A stretch of 27,675 bases of DNA, from contig CBFIDI010000022.1 of the NCBI GenBank assembly GCA_965661355.1, positions 1 through 27,675 on the forward strand. The letters are read 5' to 3'. The notes beneath the pieces were generated by a model. The model was not told the origin of the DNA. It saw nothing but the letters and a program-made list of their open reading frames with translations, and ran no database searches. Origin of the DNA: CAMCFD01 sp965661355 (GTDB lineage Bacteria > Pseudomonadota > Alphaproteobacteria > Rickettsiales > UBA1997). A program made the translations under genes and the position numbers. Shown in pieces: positions 7,476 through 14,926 of the stretch (within the stretch, counting starts at the first letter, position 1; the number at the start of each line of letters is the position of its first letter).

Positions 7476-7509
7476 AAAAGTTAAATTAACAATTTATGAT
7501 TTAACTTTT
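7476..7509 (+). repeat. Perfect 11-bp inverted repeat in the HU upstream region
   Basis: AAAAGTTAAAT (7476-7486) and ATTTAACTTTT (7499-7509) are perfect complements around a 12-nt spacer, ending 53 bp before the HU start. As DNA it could be an operator; as RNA a leader hairpin. A-rich left and T-rich right arms are compatible with a terminator, although G+C is low. Confidence 0.6.
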
Positions 7510-7562
7510 GTACAAAAAATAAAAAAGTGCGTTTTTTAATATAAATTAAATTAGACCTAACA

Positions 7563-7835
7563 ATGCATAAAACAGACTTAATAAAAGCAATTGCTAATGA
7601 TACTGGCTTATCTCAGAAAGATTCTGGCGCCGCTTTAGAAGCCTTCCTTAAAGCTTCTACTAAAGCTCTTAAAAAGGGTGACAATGTAACCTTAATAGGA
7701 TTTGGTACTTTTAAAGTTATCAAAACCGCTTCTAGAAAAGGCCGCAACCCACAAACAGGCAAAGAAATTACTATCAAAGCTGGAAAAAGAATTAAATTCT
7801 CTGCTGGCAAAGCTTTGAAAGATTCTGTTAAATAA
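7563..7835 (+). CDS. DNA-binding protein HU
   Basis: 90-residue nucleoid protein of the HU/IHF family. The N-terminal dimerisation helices carry LIKAIANDTGLSQKDSGAALEAFL. The signature GFGTFKVIKTASRKGRNPQTGKEI at about residues 46-69 includes the DNA-minor-groove beta-arm with the intercalating proline in RNPQTG, and the C-terminus reads KAGKRIKFSAGKALKDSV. This resembles the single HU typical of Rickettsiales rather than an IHF subunit. Codon use is richer in G+C than its surroundings, as expected for an abundant protein. It is monocistronic, flanked by long inverted repeats on both sides. Confidence 0.96.
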   Translation: MHKTDLIKAIANDTGLSQKDSGAALEAFLKASTKALKKGDNVTLIGFGTFKVIKTASRKGRNPQTGKEITIKAGKRIKFSAGKALKDSVK

Positions 7836-8139
7836 CTTTTAGCTATTTAACTTTTAGAGCCCTAGCTTTTTAAAATTATTAGCAAGGGCTCTAAAAGCCT
7901 ATCTCAATAAGTACAAATTAACTTACCCATTTCCAAAACTTAAATTAGAATAGAAAAGATACAAAATATCTAACTAAAAGATCCTTTGAGTACCTCATGT
8001 CTAACTAATTACTTTCTTATAACTTTACTTAAATAAATGAAATTAATTTAACAGCTACTAAAAACTGCTTGCTTTTTTCTTTTTATTATAATAAAATAAG
8101 TTATCTGGTTTAGGTTAAAAATAATTAGTAAGTTTTACT
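7836..8139. other. Non-coding interval HU to tRNA-Val
   Basis: Holds the HU 3' hairpin and, near the right end, a likely tRNA promoter (TTGCTT 8069-8074, 17-nt spacer, TAAAAT 8092-8097, overlapping a TATAAT at 8087-8092). The stretch 7900-8060 shows no reading frame or structure. Confidence 0.45.
7851..7897 (+). terminator. Long hairpin after the HU gene
   Basis: CTTTTAGAGCCCTAGC (7851-7866) pairs with GCAAGGGCTCTAAAAG (7882-7897) over 16 positions with a single mismatch, around a 15-nt loop, starting 16 nt after the HU stop. It is the strongest hairpin seen in the window. The T-run is at the 5' base and the A-run at the 3' base, opposite to a standard intrinsic terminator, so it may act as an mRNA 3'-end stabiliser instead. 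Confidence 0.55.
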
Positions 8140-8216
8140 GGGTGATTAGCTCAGCTGGTTAGAGCATCTCCCTTACAAGGAGGGGGTCGGGAGTTCGAAT
8201 CTCTCATCACCCACCA
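8140..8216 (+). tRNA. tRNA-Val (anticodon TAC)
   Basis: 77-nt cloverleaf: acceptor GGGTGAT (8140-8146) pairs with ATCACCC (8206-8212), then A and an encoded CCA (8214-8216). The D-arm is AGCTCAGCTGGTTAGAGC, the anticodon stem TCTCC/GGAGG encloses CTTACAA (anticodon TAC), and the T-arm contains GTTCGAATC. The CCA is genomically encoded. Confidence 0.96.
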
Positions 8217-8321
8217 TTAATTTTAGTTTTTCGATAATTACTTGGGAAATTTTACTAGAAATTTATAACGATATAATTTAAGATTAGGTATAAATTAAAA
8301 TAATTCTTACCCGTTTCATTC

Positions 8322-8398
8322 GGGGGTGTAGCTCAGCTGGTTAGAGCGCCTGCCTGTCACGCAGGAGGTCGCGGGTTCGAGTCCCGTCACTCCCGCCA
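8322..8398 (+). tRNA. tRNA-Asp (anticodon GTC)
   Basis: 77-nt cloverleaf: acceptor GGGGGTG (8322-8328) pairs with CACTCCC with one G-U pair, followed by G and encoded CCA (8396-8398). Anticodon stem CCTGC/GCAGG encloses CTGTCAC (anticodon GTC), and the T-arm has GGTTCGAGTCC. It lies 105 bp after tRNA-Val on the same strand; a TATAAT at 8272-8277 could give it its own promoter. Confidence 0.96.
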
Positions 8399-8548
8399 TT
8401 TCTTTGCGGTTAATCAACAATTTTCTATATCAATTTCACTGCTTATATCTAAATTTCAAATTTATTACAAAAAAATAAAGACCTTAGCAAATTAATAATA
8501 CAATCATAAAGAAACATTCAAGGCAATTAAAAAAATTACGCAAGGTTT

Positions 8549-10948
8549 TTAGCTTCGACTAGAACCTCTATAACCCATAGACAGCGCTATTGAAGCCGAA
8601 GAAGTCGAAGAGGGTTGAATAATAGAATTGTCTAGCTTTATGATTTCACTAATAAAACTTATCTGACCTTCCAGTAATTTATTGGCTTCACGATCTTCAG
8701 ATTGCCCTTTGATGGCGTCAAACAAATTTTCTGGCCCCACTCTACTTAACGACATTCCAACCATTTTAGCTTTTTCAGACTTATTTCCGGTGTGAATTTT
8801 TTTCTCAGCGCATTTTTTTTGAAAATATCCAGAAAAATCAAGGGCTCTATCGAAAATATCAGAATCATTCGCCATTGTATCGTTGACATTTTTATATTCC
8901 TTAACAAATTCGCTCTGGCTAAGTCTAGTTTTTATACCTCCATTTTTTGCAGCAATTAAAGTAAATATAATTGCCTCAGATTGCTCTATATTAAGCTCGT
9001 TGCAAGATTCTTCAAAAGCATCTTTTATCGCCCCTAAAATAGCTTGATCTAAACTCTCGCCCTCATTAATCTTAAATTCAGGACCAATAGAAAAATCAAA
9101 TTTTTTATTATCCGGCCCGTATTTTGAAATATTTCTGCGATATATTGTATATCCTCTGTCTCTTAAATGAGGAGCTTCGAAGCTGACATCAACAAAAGTT
9201 GAAGATTCTGTGGCCGCATTCCTTCTCGTCCTTTCCTCATAACCTTGCGAAGCGGGATAAAAAGGCGCCAGCCTATCAGCGCTGCGCGACCAACTTTCAT
9301 CGCTTCTACCCAAATAAGAATTCGCGCCAACCCCCCTAGCTAAAACTTCTGAGGCAATAATAACTTCGCGTTGTTGAAGTTTGAGGGCAATTTCACGGTC
9401 CACTTGCTCTTGTTCTTTAGCTTGTGTTTTTGTTCGTGTTCGCCCTTGTGTTTTACCTCGCGTTGGCACCGCGACATTACCTCTTCTGCTCTGATATCCA
9501 TGACTGTAATCAGAATGATAATTTGCGTTAGACAAAAACTCATCTTTTATTTTTTTATCAAGCAAACCTTTTTTAACATAGGAACTCATATCTTGCGCAA
9601 ATTGACGCCTTAGACTTATATTATCATCATGGCTTTTATGTTCAGACAAATTGCGACAACTTGCACTGACATCAGAGGAGCGCAAAGAATCATTAGAAAC
9701 AGCCAAATTAAAAGCCATTTGCGCACTAATAATACCACAATTCGCGCCCCCGAACTGTATTTTTTGACCCGATGCAAGATCATCCCTGAAAGTATAAGCC
9801 TTATATTCCACGCCTCTAGTGCTAAAATATTCCTGTAAAATACTTAATATTCTTCCTTCATCAGGACTCTCCCATTTATTAGTTCCTGAATTATATGGCT
9901 CATGGCGCATTATATCAACATCGTAACCGCCCGCCTCCCGCTGACGTATTCCCAACTCTAAAACATTAAAATGGCTGTTATTTATTGAAATTGGCATTAA
10001 TATTTTAGCGGGAAAGAGATTTAGCCCCCCTACCGACAACGGAAGTGATCGTAAATCATCAATCGCCCGAAACAATTTTCCCGCCTCACCTTCTACTAAA
10101 CTATTAGAAGATGTTGAAATAACTGAAACCGAATTAAACCCTTGCCCTGAAGAGTCAGGTATTTTGGCAACCATGTCATCAGTTAAAGGCTGAGCCTCAT
10201 TGAATAATCTCATTTCTTTTATTTTCAAAGATGCGTCGCCTTTTTTCACCAATAGATAAAATGATGATTTATCGGCGCCACTCATTTGAAGCTCGGCCTT
10301 AACCAATCCATGGCGATATAAATTCATATGAATAATATCTTCCACCTCGCTATCGCAAGAATATCTATCCCTCATGGCGTTAATCTTGGATTGATCATCG
10401 AGATCGGCCTGTAAAGCTAAAAGAGGTCTGTCCGAGGAATTTGAACTCAAAGGTCTTTCGTGATGATAAGGGGCCCTTGAGGAAGGAGGCCTTAAGGCGC
10501 TACGAATAGGATAACCTTTAGAATAACCTTGTTTTGACCCAGGACCTTCGCTTCCCGTATGACGAAACCCACCCGGCCTAGGATGTAATACGCCGCCAGT
10601 AGATTTTGTTGAAGATGACGCAGTCGCTTCGCCTGCCCTTGAAGCACTATCTAATTTAGCCAATCTTGCAGCTCTGACCCGATCTAAAGCAGGATTTATG
10701 GCCAAATTAGGCGCCCTTGATGATGAAGATCGCAGCTCAGACCTGCCGCTCAAATTACTTGGTTGCGAAGATTCTCTTTCAGATCTTACAGCCGCGCTGC
10801 TCCTTGTTAATCTCGAATCTTCAGAAGGATTCGGCGGTAAAATACGACCTTTCCTAGGTAGTGACGAGCCGTCACCAGTAGAATTGCCATATGGCGCCCT
10901 TAAAACCCTAAAACTTTGGCTAATGTTGTTAAAACTTATAAAATTCAT
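8549..10948 (-). CDS. Predicted secreted effector with CE-clan cysteine protease core
   Basis: A 799-residue protein I do not recognise as a named gene. The N-terminal ~180 residues are Ser/Arg/Pro-rich and probably disordered. A central region reads SHFNVLELG (H326), then YDVDIMRHE (candidate acids D343, D345, E350), then IQFGGANCGII (Q398, C404). This is the His...Asp/Glu...Gln-x5-Cys order of clan CE peptidases (ULP1/SENP, YopJ, bacterial deubiquitinases), with the Gln-Cys spacing of six as in Ulp1. A helix DREIALKLQQRE (517-528) resembles ubiquitin-binding UIM/MIU helices. The ~190-residue C-terminal domain is unfamiliar. No Sec signal or transmembrane segment is seen. G+C and Arg/Ser content exceed neighbours, especially at the N-terminus. 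Start: a TTG at 11003-11005 is in frame, but the promoter overlaps it, so ATG 10948 is chosen. Role as a secreted deubiquitinase/deSUMOylase or acetyltransferase is inferred. Confidence 0.7.
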   Translation of the reverse strand: MNFISFNNISQSFRVLRAPYGNSTGDGSSLPRKGRILPPNPSEDSRLTRSSAAVRSERESSQPSNLSGRSELRSSSSRAPNLAINPALDRVRAARLAKLDSASRAGEATASSSTKSTGGVLHPRPGGFRHTGSEGPGSKQGYSKGYPIRSALRPPSSRAPYHHERPLSSNSSDRPLLALQADLDDQSKINAMRDRYSCDSEVEDIIHMNLYRHGLVKAELQMSGADKSSFYLLVKKGDASLKIKEMRLFNEAQPLTDDMVAKIPDSSGQGFNSVSVISTSSNSLVEGEAGKLFRAIDDLRSLPLSVGGLNLFPAKILMPISINNSHFNVLELGIRQREAGGYDVDIMRHEPYNSGTNKWESPDEGRILSILQEYFSTRGVEYKAYTFRDDLASGQKIQFGGANCGIISAQMAFNLAVSNDSLRSSDVSASCRNLSEHKSHDDNISLRRQFAQDMSSYVKKGLLDKKIKDEFLSNANYHSDYSHGYQSRRGNVAVPTRGKTQGRTRTKTQAKEQEQVDREIALKLQQREVIIASEVLARGVGANSYLGRSDESWSRSADRLAPFYPASQGYEERTRRNAATESSTFVDVSFEAPHLRDRGYTIYRRNISKYGPDNKKFDFSIGPEFKINEGESLDQAILGAIKDAFEESCNELNIEQSEAIIFTLIAAKNGGIKTRLSQSEFVKEYKNVNDTMANDSDIFDRALDFSGYFQKKCAEKKIHTGNKSEKAKMVGMSLSRVGPENLFDAIKGQSEDREANKLLEGQISFISEIIKLDNSIIQPSSTSSASIALSMGYRGSSRS

Positions 10949-10976
10949 ATTAATCAATTTTGATGTTAATATAACC

Positions 10977-11005
10977 ACTATAGCATATTTTTCAATTTCA
11001 AGCAA
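10977..11005 (-). promoter_or_regulatory. Predicted promoter of the CE-protease gene
   Basis: On the minus strand TTGCTT (11000-11005), exact 17-nt spacer, TATAGT (10977-10982). Initiation near 10970 gives a leader of about 20 nt to ATG 10948 and rules out the upstream TTG start. Confidence 0.65.
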
Positions 11006-11457
11006 GAAAAACTACAACAACATCAAGAAATTAGAAAAAATGTTTGAATTTAACTTGAAACAATCGCAAAAAAACAAGAAATTAATCAGAAAATTAAAAA
11101 TATTTACAAAAATACTGCGAATTTTTAACGAAATTAGCTGCGATATTGATAAGTTTATGTTTTTTGGTAGAATTTATTAAAAAATAAGTTTTTAGACATA
11201 GCCATTAGACAAAAGCAAGGCTCGGAAAATATATATTAAATTTTTGATAGCTAATTTAGCAAGGCAAATTCTGACTAATATATTTTAAATTTACCTTTCT
11301 AGCAAATTATATCATTTTAACTTTATAATCGATTGAATTTTAGCGGATAAATAATTTATTATAAATTTAAGCGCTATAAGTTAAGTAAAAAGACGTAAGA
11401 AAAAGGCAAAAAATATAGGGTTGCATTTACTATTTATTTTAATTTAAAAAAATAATG
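11006..11457. other. Non-coding interval between the CE-protease gene and mnmA
   Basis: About 450 bp of very AT-rich sequence with no convincing gene. It contains an imperfect direct repeat (11228-11243 and 11276-11291, both AATATAT.TTAAATTT) and no clear terminator for mnmA. A plus-strand frame crossing into the effector gene is an antisense shadow. Confidence 0.5.
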
Positions 11458-12597
11458 TTATGTGATATTTTTGGTAATCCAGCCGCCGCCTAAAATACGA
11501 TTCTCATTATAAATTACACAGGCTTGACCAGGAGTAACCGCACGGGTTGGATCTTTCATGGTTATTTTTGCTTGGCTATTTTCAAGAATATCAATTAAAG
11601 CAGATTCTTCACAATGGTTCGACCTAAGACGCACATTAGCCCTTAAAAAACTTTTATCGCCTTGGCTAACCCAAGTTAATCTATTTTCATTAAAATCAAC
11701 CAGCCAATTTACTTCTTTTATCAAAAAGCTTGTATTATCAAGATATTTTTCTTCGCCCACATAAACAATATTTTCTTTAGGATCTATTTTAACGACATAA
11801 AGTGGATCAGGATTAGAAATGCCAAGGCCGCGGCGCTGCCCTAGGGTAAAATTGATTATGCCATCATGTTCGCCCAACTCTTTTTTTGTTTCAAAATGCA
11901 GGAATTTACCTTTTTTAAACGCCTTTGGTCGATGTTTTTTAATTACCGAAGCGTAATCTCCGCCCGGAACAAAACAAATATCTTGACTATCTGGTTTGTT
12001 GGCAATTTCAAGATCGTATTTTTCAGCTAATTCGCGCGTATGCTGTTTTTTATATCCACCCAGCGGAAATCTTAAAAAGTCTAGCTGCTCTTGAGTTGTT
12101 GCAAATAAAAAATAGCTTTGGTCTTTACTTTCATCTACCGCCTTACAAAGCCAAGATCTGTCACCCACTTCTTTTCTTTGAATATAATGTCCGGTTGCCA
12201 AGGCATCGGCTTTTAAGTCATGGGCAACCTTCATTAAATCGCGGAATTTAACAGATTGATTACATCTTACACAAGGAATTGGCGTCTCTCCTCGCAAATA
12301 AGTGTCGGCAAAGTCGTCAATTACTGATTCTTTGAATAAATTTTCGTAATTTAAAACATAATGCGCAAAATTATGCTTGTCAGCAACCTTTTTTGCATCC
12401 ATAATATCAACCCCAGCGCAGCATGCATTCTTCTTTTTTAAAGCTTGACCAATATCATAAAGTTGCAAGGTAATGCCGACAACATCATAACCTTGATCTT
12501 TTAACATACAGGCTACAACAGAAGAGTCAACGCCACCCGACATTGCAACAACTATTCTTGTATTTTTGGGCTCTTTATTAAAGCCAAGCGAATTCAT
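11458..12597 (-). CDS. mnmA: tRNA-specific 2-thiouridylase MnmA
   Basis: Installs the 2-thio group on U34 of tRNA-Lys/Glu/Gln using persulfide sulfur. The PP-loop ATP-pyrophosphatase motif VVAMSGGVDSSVVA is at residues 16-29. The catalytic cysteines are C109 in PIPCVRCNQ and C208 in SQDICFVPGGDY. FTLGQRRGLG and the C-terminal beta-barrel with AVTPGQACVIYNE and ILGGGWI are standard. Length (379 aa) is normal. It is transcribed alone, divergent from gltA. A cluster AACACCTGC-type leader or strong promoter could not be assigned in the 227-bp divergent gap. Confidence 0.96.
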   Translation of the reverse strand: MNSLGFNKEPKNTRIVVAMSGGVDSSVVACMLKDQGYDVVGITLQLYDIGQALKKKNACCAGVDIMDAKKVADKHNFAHYVLNYENLFKESVIDDFADTYLRGETPIPCVRCNQSVKFRDLMKVAHDLKADALATGHYIQRKEVGDRSWLCKAVDESKDQSYFLFATTQEQLDFLRFPLGGYKKQHTRELAEKYDLEIANKPDSQDICFVPGGDYASVIKKHRPKAFKKGKFLHFETKKELGEHDGIINFTLGQRRGLGISNPDPLYVVKIDPKENIVYVGEEKYLDNTSFLIKEVNWLVDFNENRLTWVSQGDKSFLRANVRLRSNHCEESALIDILENSQAKITMKDPTRAVTPGQACVIYNENRILGGGWITKNIT

Positions 12598-12810
12598 TTT
12601 TCTTAATTCTTAATTAATAACTAACAGATTAAAAACTTAAAGCTAAATTTATATTTAACCCTTTAAAAACCACCTAATTTGGTAAAAACTTTAAAAAAAG
12701 ACAAAATTAACATAATTTTTATGGTTATGATATTTATTTACAATAAATTATAAATTTTACTTGAAAATAATCATTTTTTCATTCAAAATTGCAATTAAAT
12801 ATAAACTCTA

Positions 12811-12815
12811 AAGGA
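12811..12815 (+). promoter_or_regulatory. Ribosome binding site deciding the gltA start
   Basis: AAGGA at 12811-12815 lies 9 nt before ATG 12825. One of the few clear Shine-Dalgarno sites in the window, it excludes the in-frame TTG at 12789. Confidence 0.7.
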
Positions 12816-12824
12816 TATTGTAGC

Positions 12825-14126
12825 ATGAATGATTTAAAAAACAATAAAGCCAAGCTTATTTTGCCAGATGGCAAAGAGATTGAATTGGATATCCATAAAG
12901 CATCAATTGGTCAAGATGTAATGGATATTTCTGCACTTTTCAAAGAAAGTGGAATGTTTACCTATGATCCAGGTTTTTTGTCAACCGCATCTTGTGAATC
13001 AAAAATAACATTTATCGATGGAAATAAAGGCGTGCTAAAACACAGGGGTTACTCAATTGAAGATTTAGCCGAAAAGTCAAATTATCTCGAGGTTTGCTAT
13101 TTGTTACTTAATGGCGAGTTGCCAAATCAAACTCAATATGAAGATTTTAGCAGCAACATAAATAAAAATACCATTGTACATGAGCAATTGCAATTTTTGT
13201 GCCGAGGCTTCCCGAGGCGCGCGCACCCTATGGCAATTATGGTTGGCGAGGTCGCCTCGCTTTCCGCTTTTTACCACGACGAAATGGACATTTCAAGCGC
13301 AGCAGGAAGACAAGAAGTTGTATATAAAATTATCGCAAAAATGCCAATGCTTGCCGCTATGGCTTACAAATATTCAATTGGCGAGCCAATAATTTATCCG
13401 CGCGACGATCTTGGTTTTGGCGAAAATTTTCTTCATATGCTATTTAAAAAACCAGGCAAAAAATATTCTATAAGCCCAGCAATTTCCAAAGCCATAGAAA
13501 AAATACTAATTCTTCACGCTGATCATGAACAAAATGCCTCAACCTCAACCGTTCGCTTGGCCGGATCGAGTGGAGCAAATCCTTTTGCCTGTATTGGCGC
13601 CGGAATTGCATCTTTATGGGGCCCTGCTCATGGCGGCGCTAATGAAGAAGTGATAGAAATGCTTCAAGAAATTGGCTCGGTTGAAAGAATTCCTGAATTT
13701 ATCGCAAAAGCCAAAGATAAAAGCGACTCTTTCAGGCTTATGGGTTTTGGTCACAGAGTTTACAAAAATTATGACCCGCGCGCCGCAGTGCTTAAATCAT
13801 CTTGTGACGAAGTATTGGAAGAGCTTGGTATTAAAAATAATCCACTGTTAAAAATAGCCGCGGAACTTGAAAAAATTGCCTTAAATGACGATTATTTTAT
13901 CAAACGAAAATTATTTCCTAATGTAGATTTCTATTCTGGAATAATATATAAGGCGCTCGGAATCCCGTCAAACTTATTCACTGTAATTTTTGCAATCGCT
14001 AGATCAGCCGGATGGGTCGCTCAGTGGAAGGAAATGATAGAAGACAAAGCCTTTAAAATTGGACGCCCACGCCAATTATACACCGGCGAAGTCGCAAGAG
14101 AATTCACTGAAATAAATAAAAGATAA
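12825..14126 (+). CDS. gltA: Citrate synthase (hexameric type II)
   Basis: Condenses oxaloacetate and acetyl-CoA, first step of the TCA cycle. The catalytic triad sits at H269 (WGPAHGGAN), H310 (GFGHRVYKNYDPRA) and D368 (PNVDFYSGI). The protein ends GRPRQLYTGE..R. The N-terminal part (KASIGQDVMDIS, FTYDPGFLSTASCESKITFI, HRGYSIEDLAEKS, FLCRGFPRRAHPMAIM) strongly resembles Rickettsia GltA, a main reason for the taxonomic guess. Length is 433 aa, normal. The gene is monocistronic, with a terminator-like hairpin 20 nt after the stop. No clear promoter was found upstream. Confidence 0.97.
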   Translation: MNDLKNNKAKLILPDGKEIELDIHKASIGQDVMDISALFKESGMFTYDPGFLSTASCESKITFIDGNKGVLKHRGYSIEDLAEKSNYLEVCYLLLNGELPNQTQYEDFSSNINKNTIVHEQLQFLCRGFPRRAHPMAIMVGEVASLSAFYHDEMDISSAAGRQEVVYKIIAKMPMLAAMAYKYSIGEPIIYPRDDLGFGENFLHMLFKKPGKKYSISPAISKAIEKILILHADHEQNASTSTVRLAGSSGANPFACIGAGIASLWGPAHGGANEEVIEMLQEIGSVERIPEFIAKAKDKSDSFRLMGFGHRVYKNYDPRAAVLKSSCDEVLEELGIKNNPLLKIAAELEKIALNDDYFIKRKLFPNVDFYSGIIYKALGIPSNLFTVIFAIARSAGWVAQWKEMIEDKAFKIGRPRQLYTGEVAREFTEINKR

Positions 14127-14145
14127 AAAGTCTTACAAAATATAT

Positions 14146-14182
14146 CAAATGGCTTGCCTAGTATTATCTGGCAAGCTATTTG
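14146..14182 (+). terminator. gltA terminator-like hairpin
   Basis: CAAATGGCTTGCC (14146-14158) pairs with GGCAAGCTATTTG (14170-14182) over 13 positions (one G-U) around an 11-nt loop, starting 20 nt after the gltA stop. The tail is only moderately T-rich. Confidence 0.65.
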
Positions 14183-14400
14183 GCTGTAATTTATAGCGCC
14201 ATATAAGCTTTTCAATTAACTAATTTAGGGCAAAAAATTTCATCAAGAATATATTGTAAAAAAATTATTAACATTGGTGGATATTACAGAGATTTTGACA
14301 ATGGCTTTATTAATTAAGTTTTTATCGATAAATATTTAATTATAAATCTAAGGGCGCAATATATCAAAATTCAATTCTAATAATTTCTTTTTCAATTTGT

Positions 14401-14432
14401 TAATATGGTTTTTTAATTAAAAAGCCATATTA
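14401..14432. repeat. 32-bp near-perfect palindrome
   Basis: TAATATGGTTTTTTAA (14401-14416) is followed directly by TTAAAAAGCCATATTA (14417-14432). The arms are complementary at 15 of 16 positions with no spacer. Suits a dimeric protein site or a cruciform or bidirectional terminator stem. Confidence 0.7.
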
Positions 14433-14563
14433 CAATCTTTAAAGTTAATAACAGAAATCTGACCAAATACGATAATATTATTGTTAATTTTTTGTTAAGT
14501 TTATTCATATTGTATTTTTTAATTATAGAAATATTCAATAATAAATATTGAAGTAATAATTTT

Positions 14564-14665
14564 ATTAAGATGAGAAGAGTTTGTGTAGGGTTAAAAAATA
14601 ACTATTTTACCAAAAAATTAAGATTAATGAAAGGGTTTGTGCGGGGGCTAGAAAATTTTGTTAAG
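14564..14665 (+). repeat. Degenerate tandem direct repeat (two copies)
   Basis: Copy 1 starts ATTAAGATGAGAAGAG at 14564 and continues GTTTGTGTAGGG; copy 2 starts ATTAAGATTAATGAAAGG at 14617 and continues GTTTGTGCGGGG. Each runs about 40 nt and ends near an AAAAT; the offset is about 53 nt. Function unknown. Confidence 0.5.
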
Positions 14666-14804
14666 AAGGTCATATTAACGAAATATTGACGCATCAATAA
14701 TCAGTTTTGAAGTTACAATATTGAAATATGAAGTGATATCATATATTTCATCTTTGCATCTTTATATTAGGGTAATTACAATTCAAAAATATCGTTAATA
14801 AAAC

Positions 14805-14833
14805 TTTACACAGCGAAAAAAATATCTTAAAAT
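14805..14833 (+). promoter_or_regulatory. Predicted promoter of the virB4 operon
   Basis: TTTACA (14805-14810), exact 17-nt spacer, TAAAAT (14828-14833), about 93 nt before ATG 14927. Confidence 0.55.
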
Positions 14834-14926
14834 AACTTTATAAGCAATAGTCTTAAATTGTTAAATTATAACTAAAACCAGTCAATATTTGCAATTAAGC
14901 AATTGGGTGGATTTATTAAAGAAATA

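Larger units (their letters stand above)
14127..14926. other. 800-bp non-coding region between gltA and virB4
   Basis: The longest gene-free stretch. It holds the gltA hairpin, a 32-bp palindrome (14401-14432), a degenerate direct repeat at 14564-14665, a smaller inverted repeat TGAAATAT/ATATTTCA at about 14722-14750, and the virB4 promoter. No coding frame or recognisable pseudogene was seen. The local G-rich runs around 14580 and 14640 stand out against the AT-rich background. Confidence 0.55.

Noticed and set aside
9371..11180. Plus-strand open frames (9371-9613, 9629-9838, 10698-11180) inside or overlapping the effector gene
   Set aside because: They lie antisense to a long coding frame with a recognisable active site, lack family motifs and have no ribosome site; they are shadows.
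8140..11457. An integrative element inserted at the tRNA-Val or tRNA-Asp gene carrying the effector
   Set aside because: No integrase and no repeat of either tRNA 3' end was found between the tRNAs and mnmA, so only proximity supports it.
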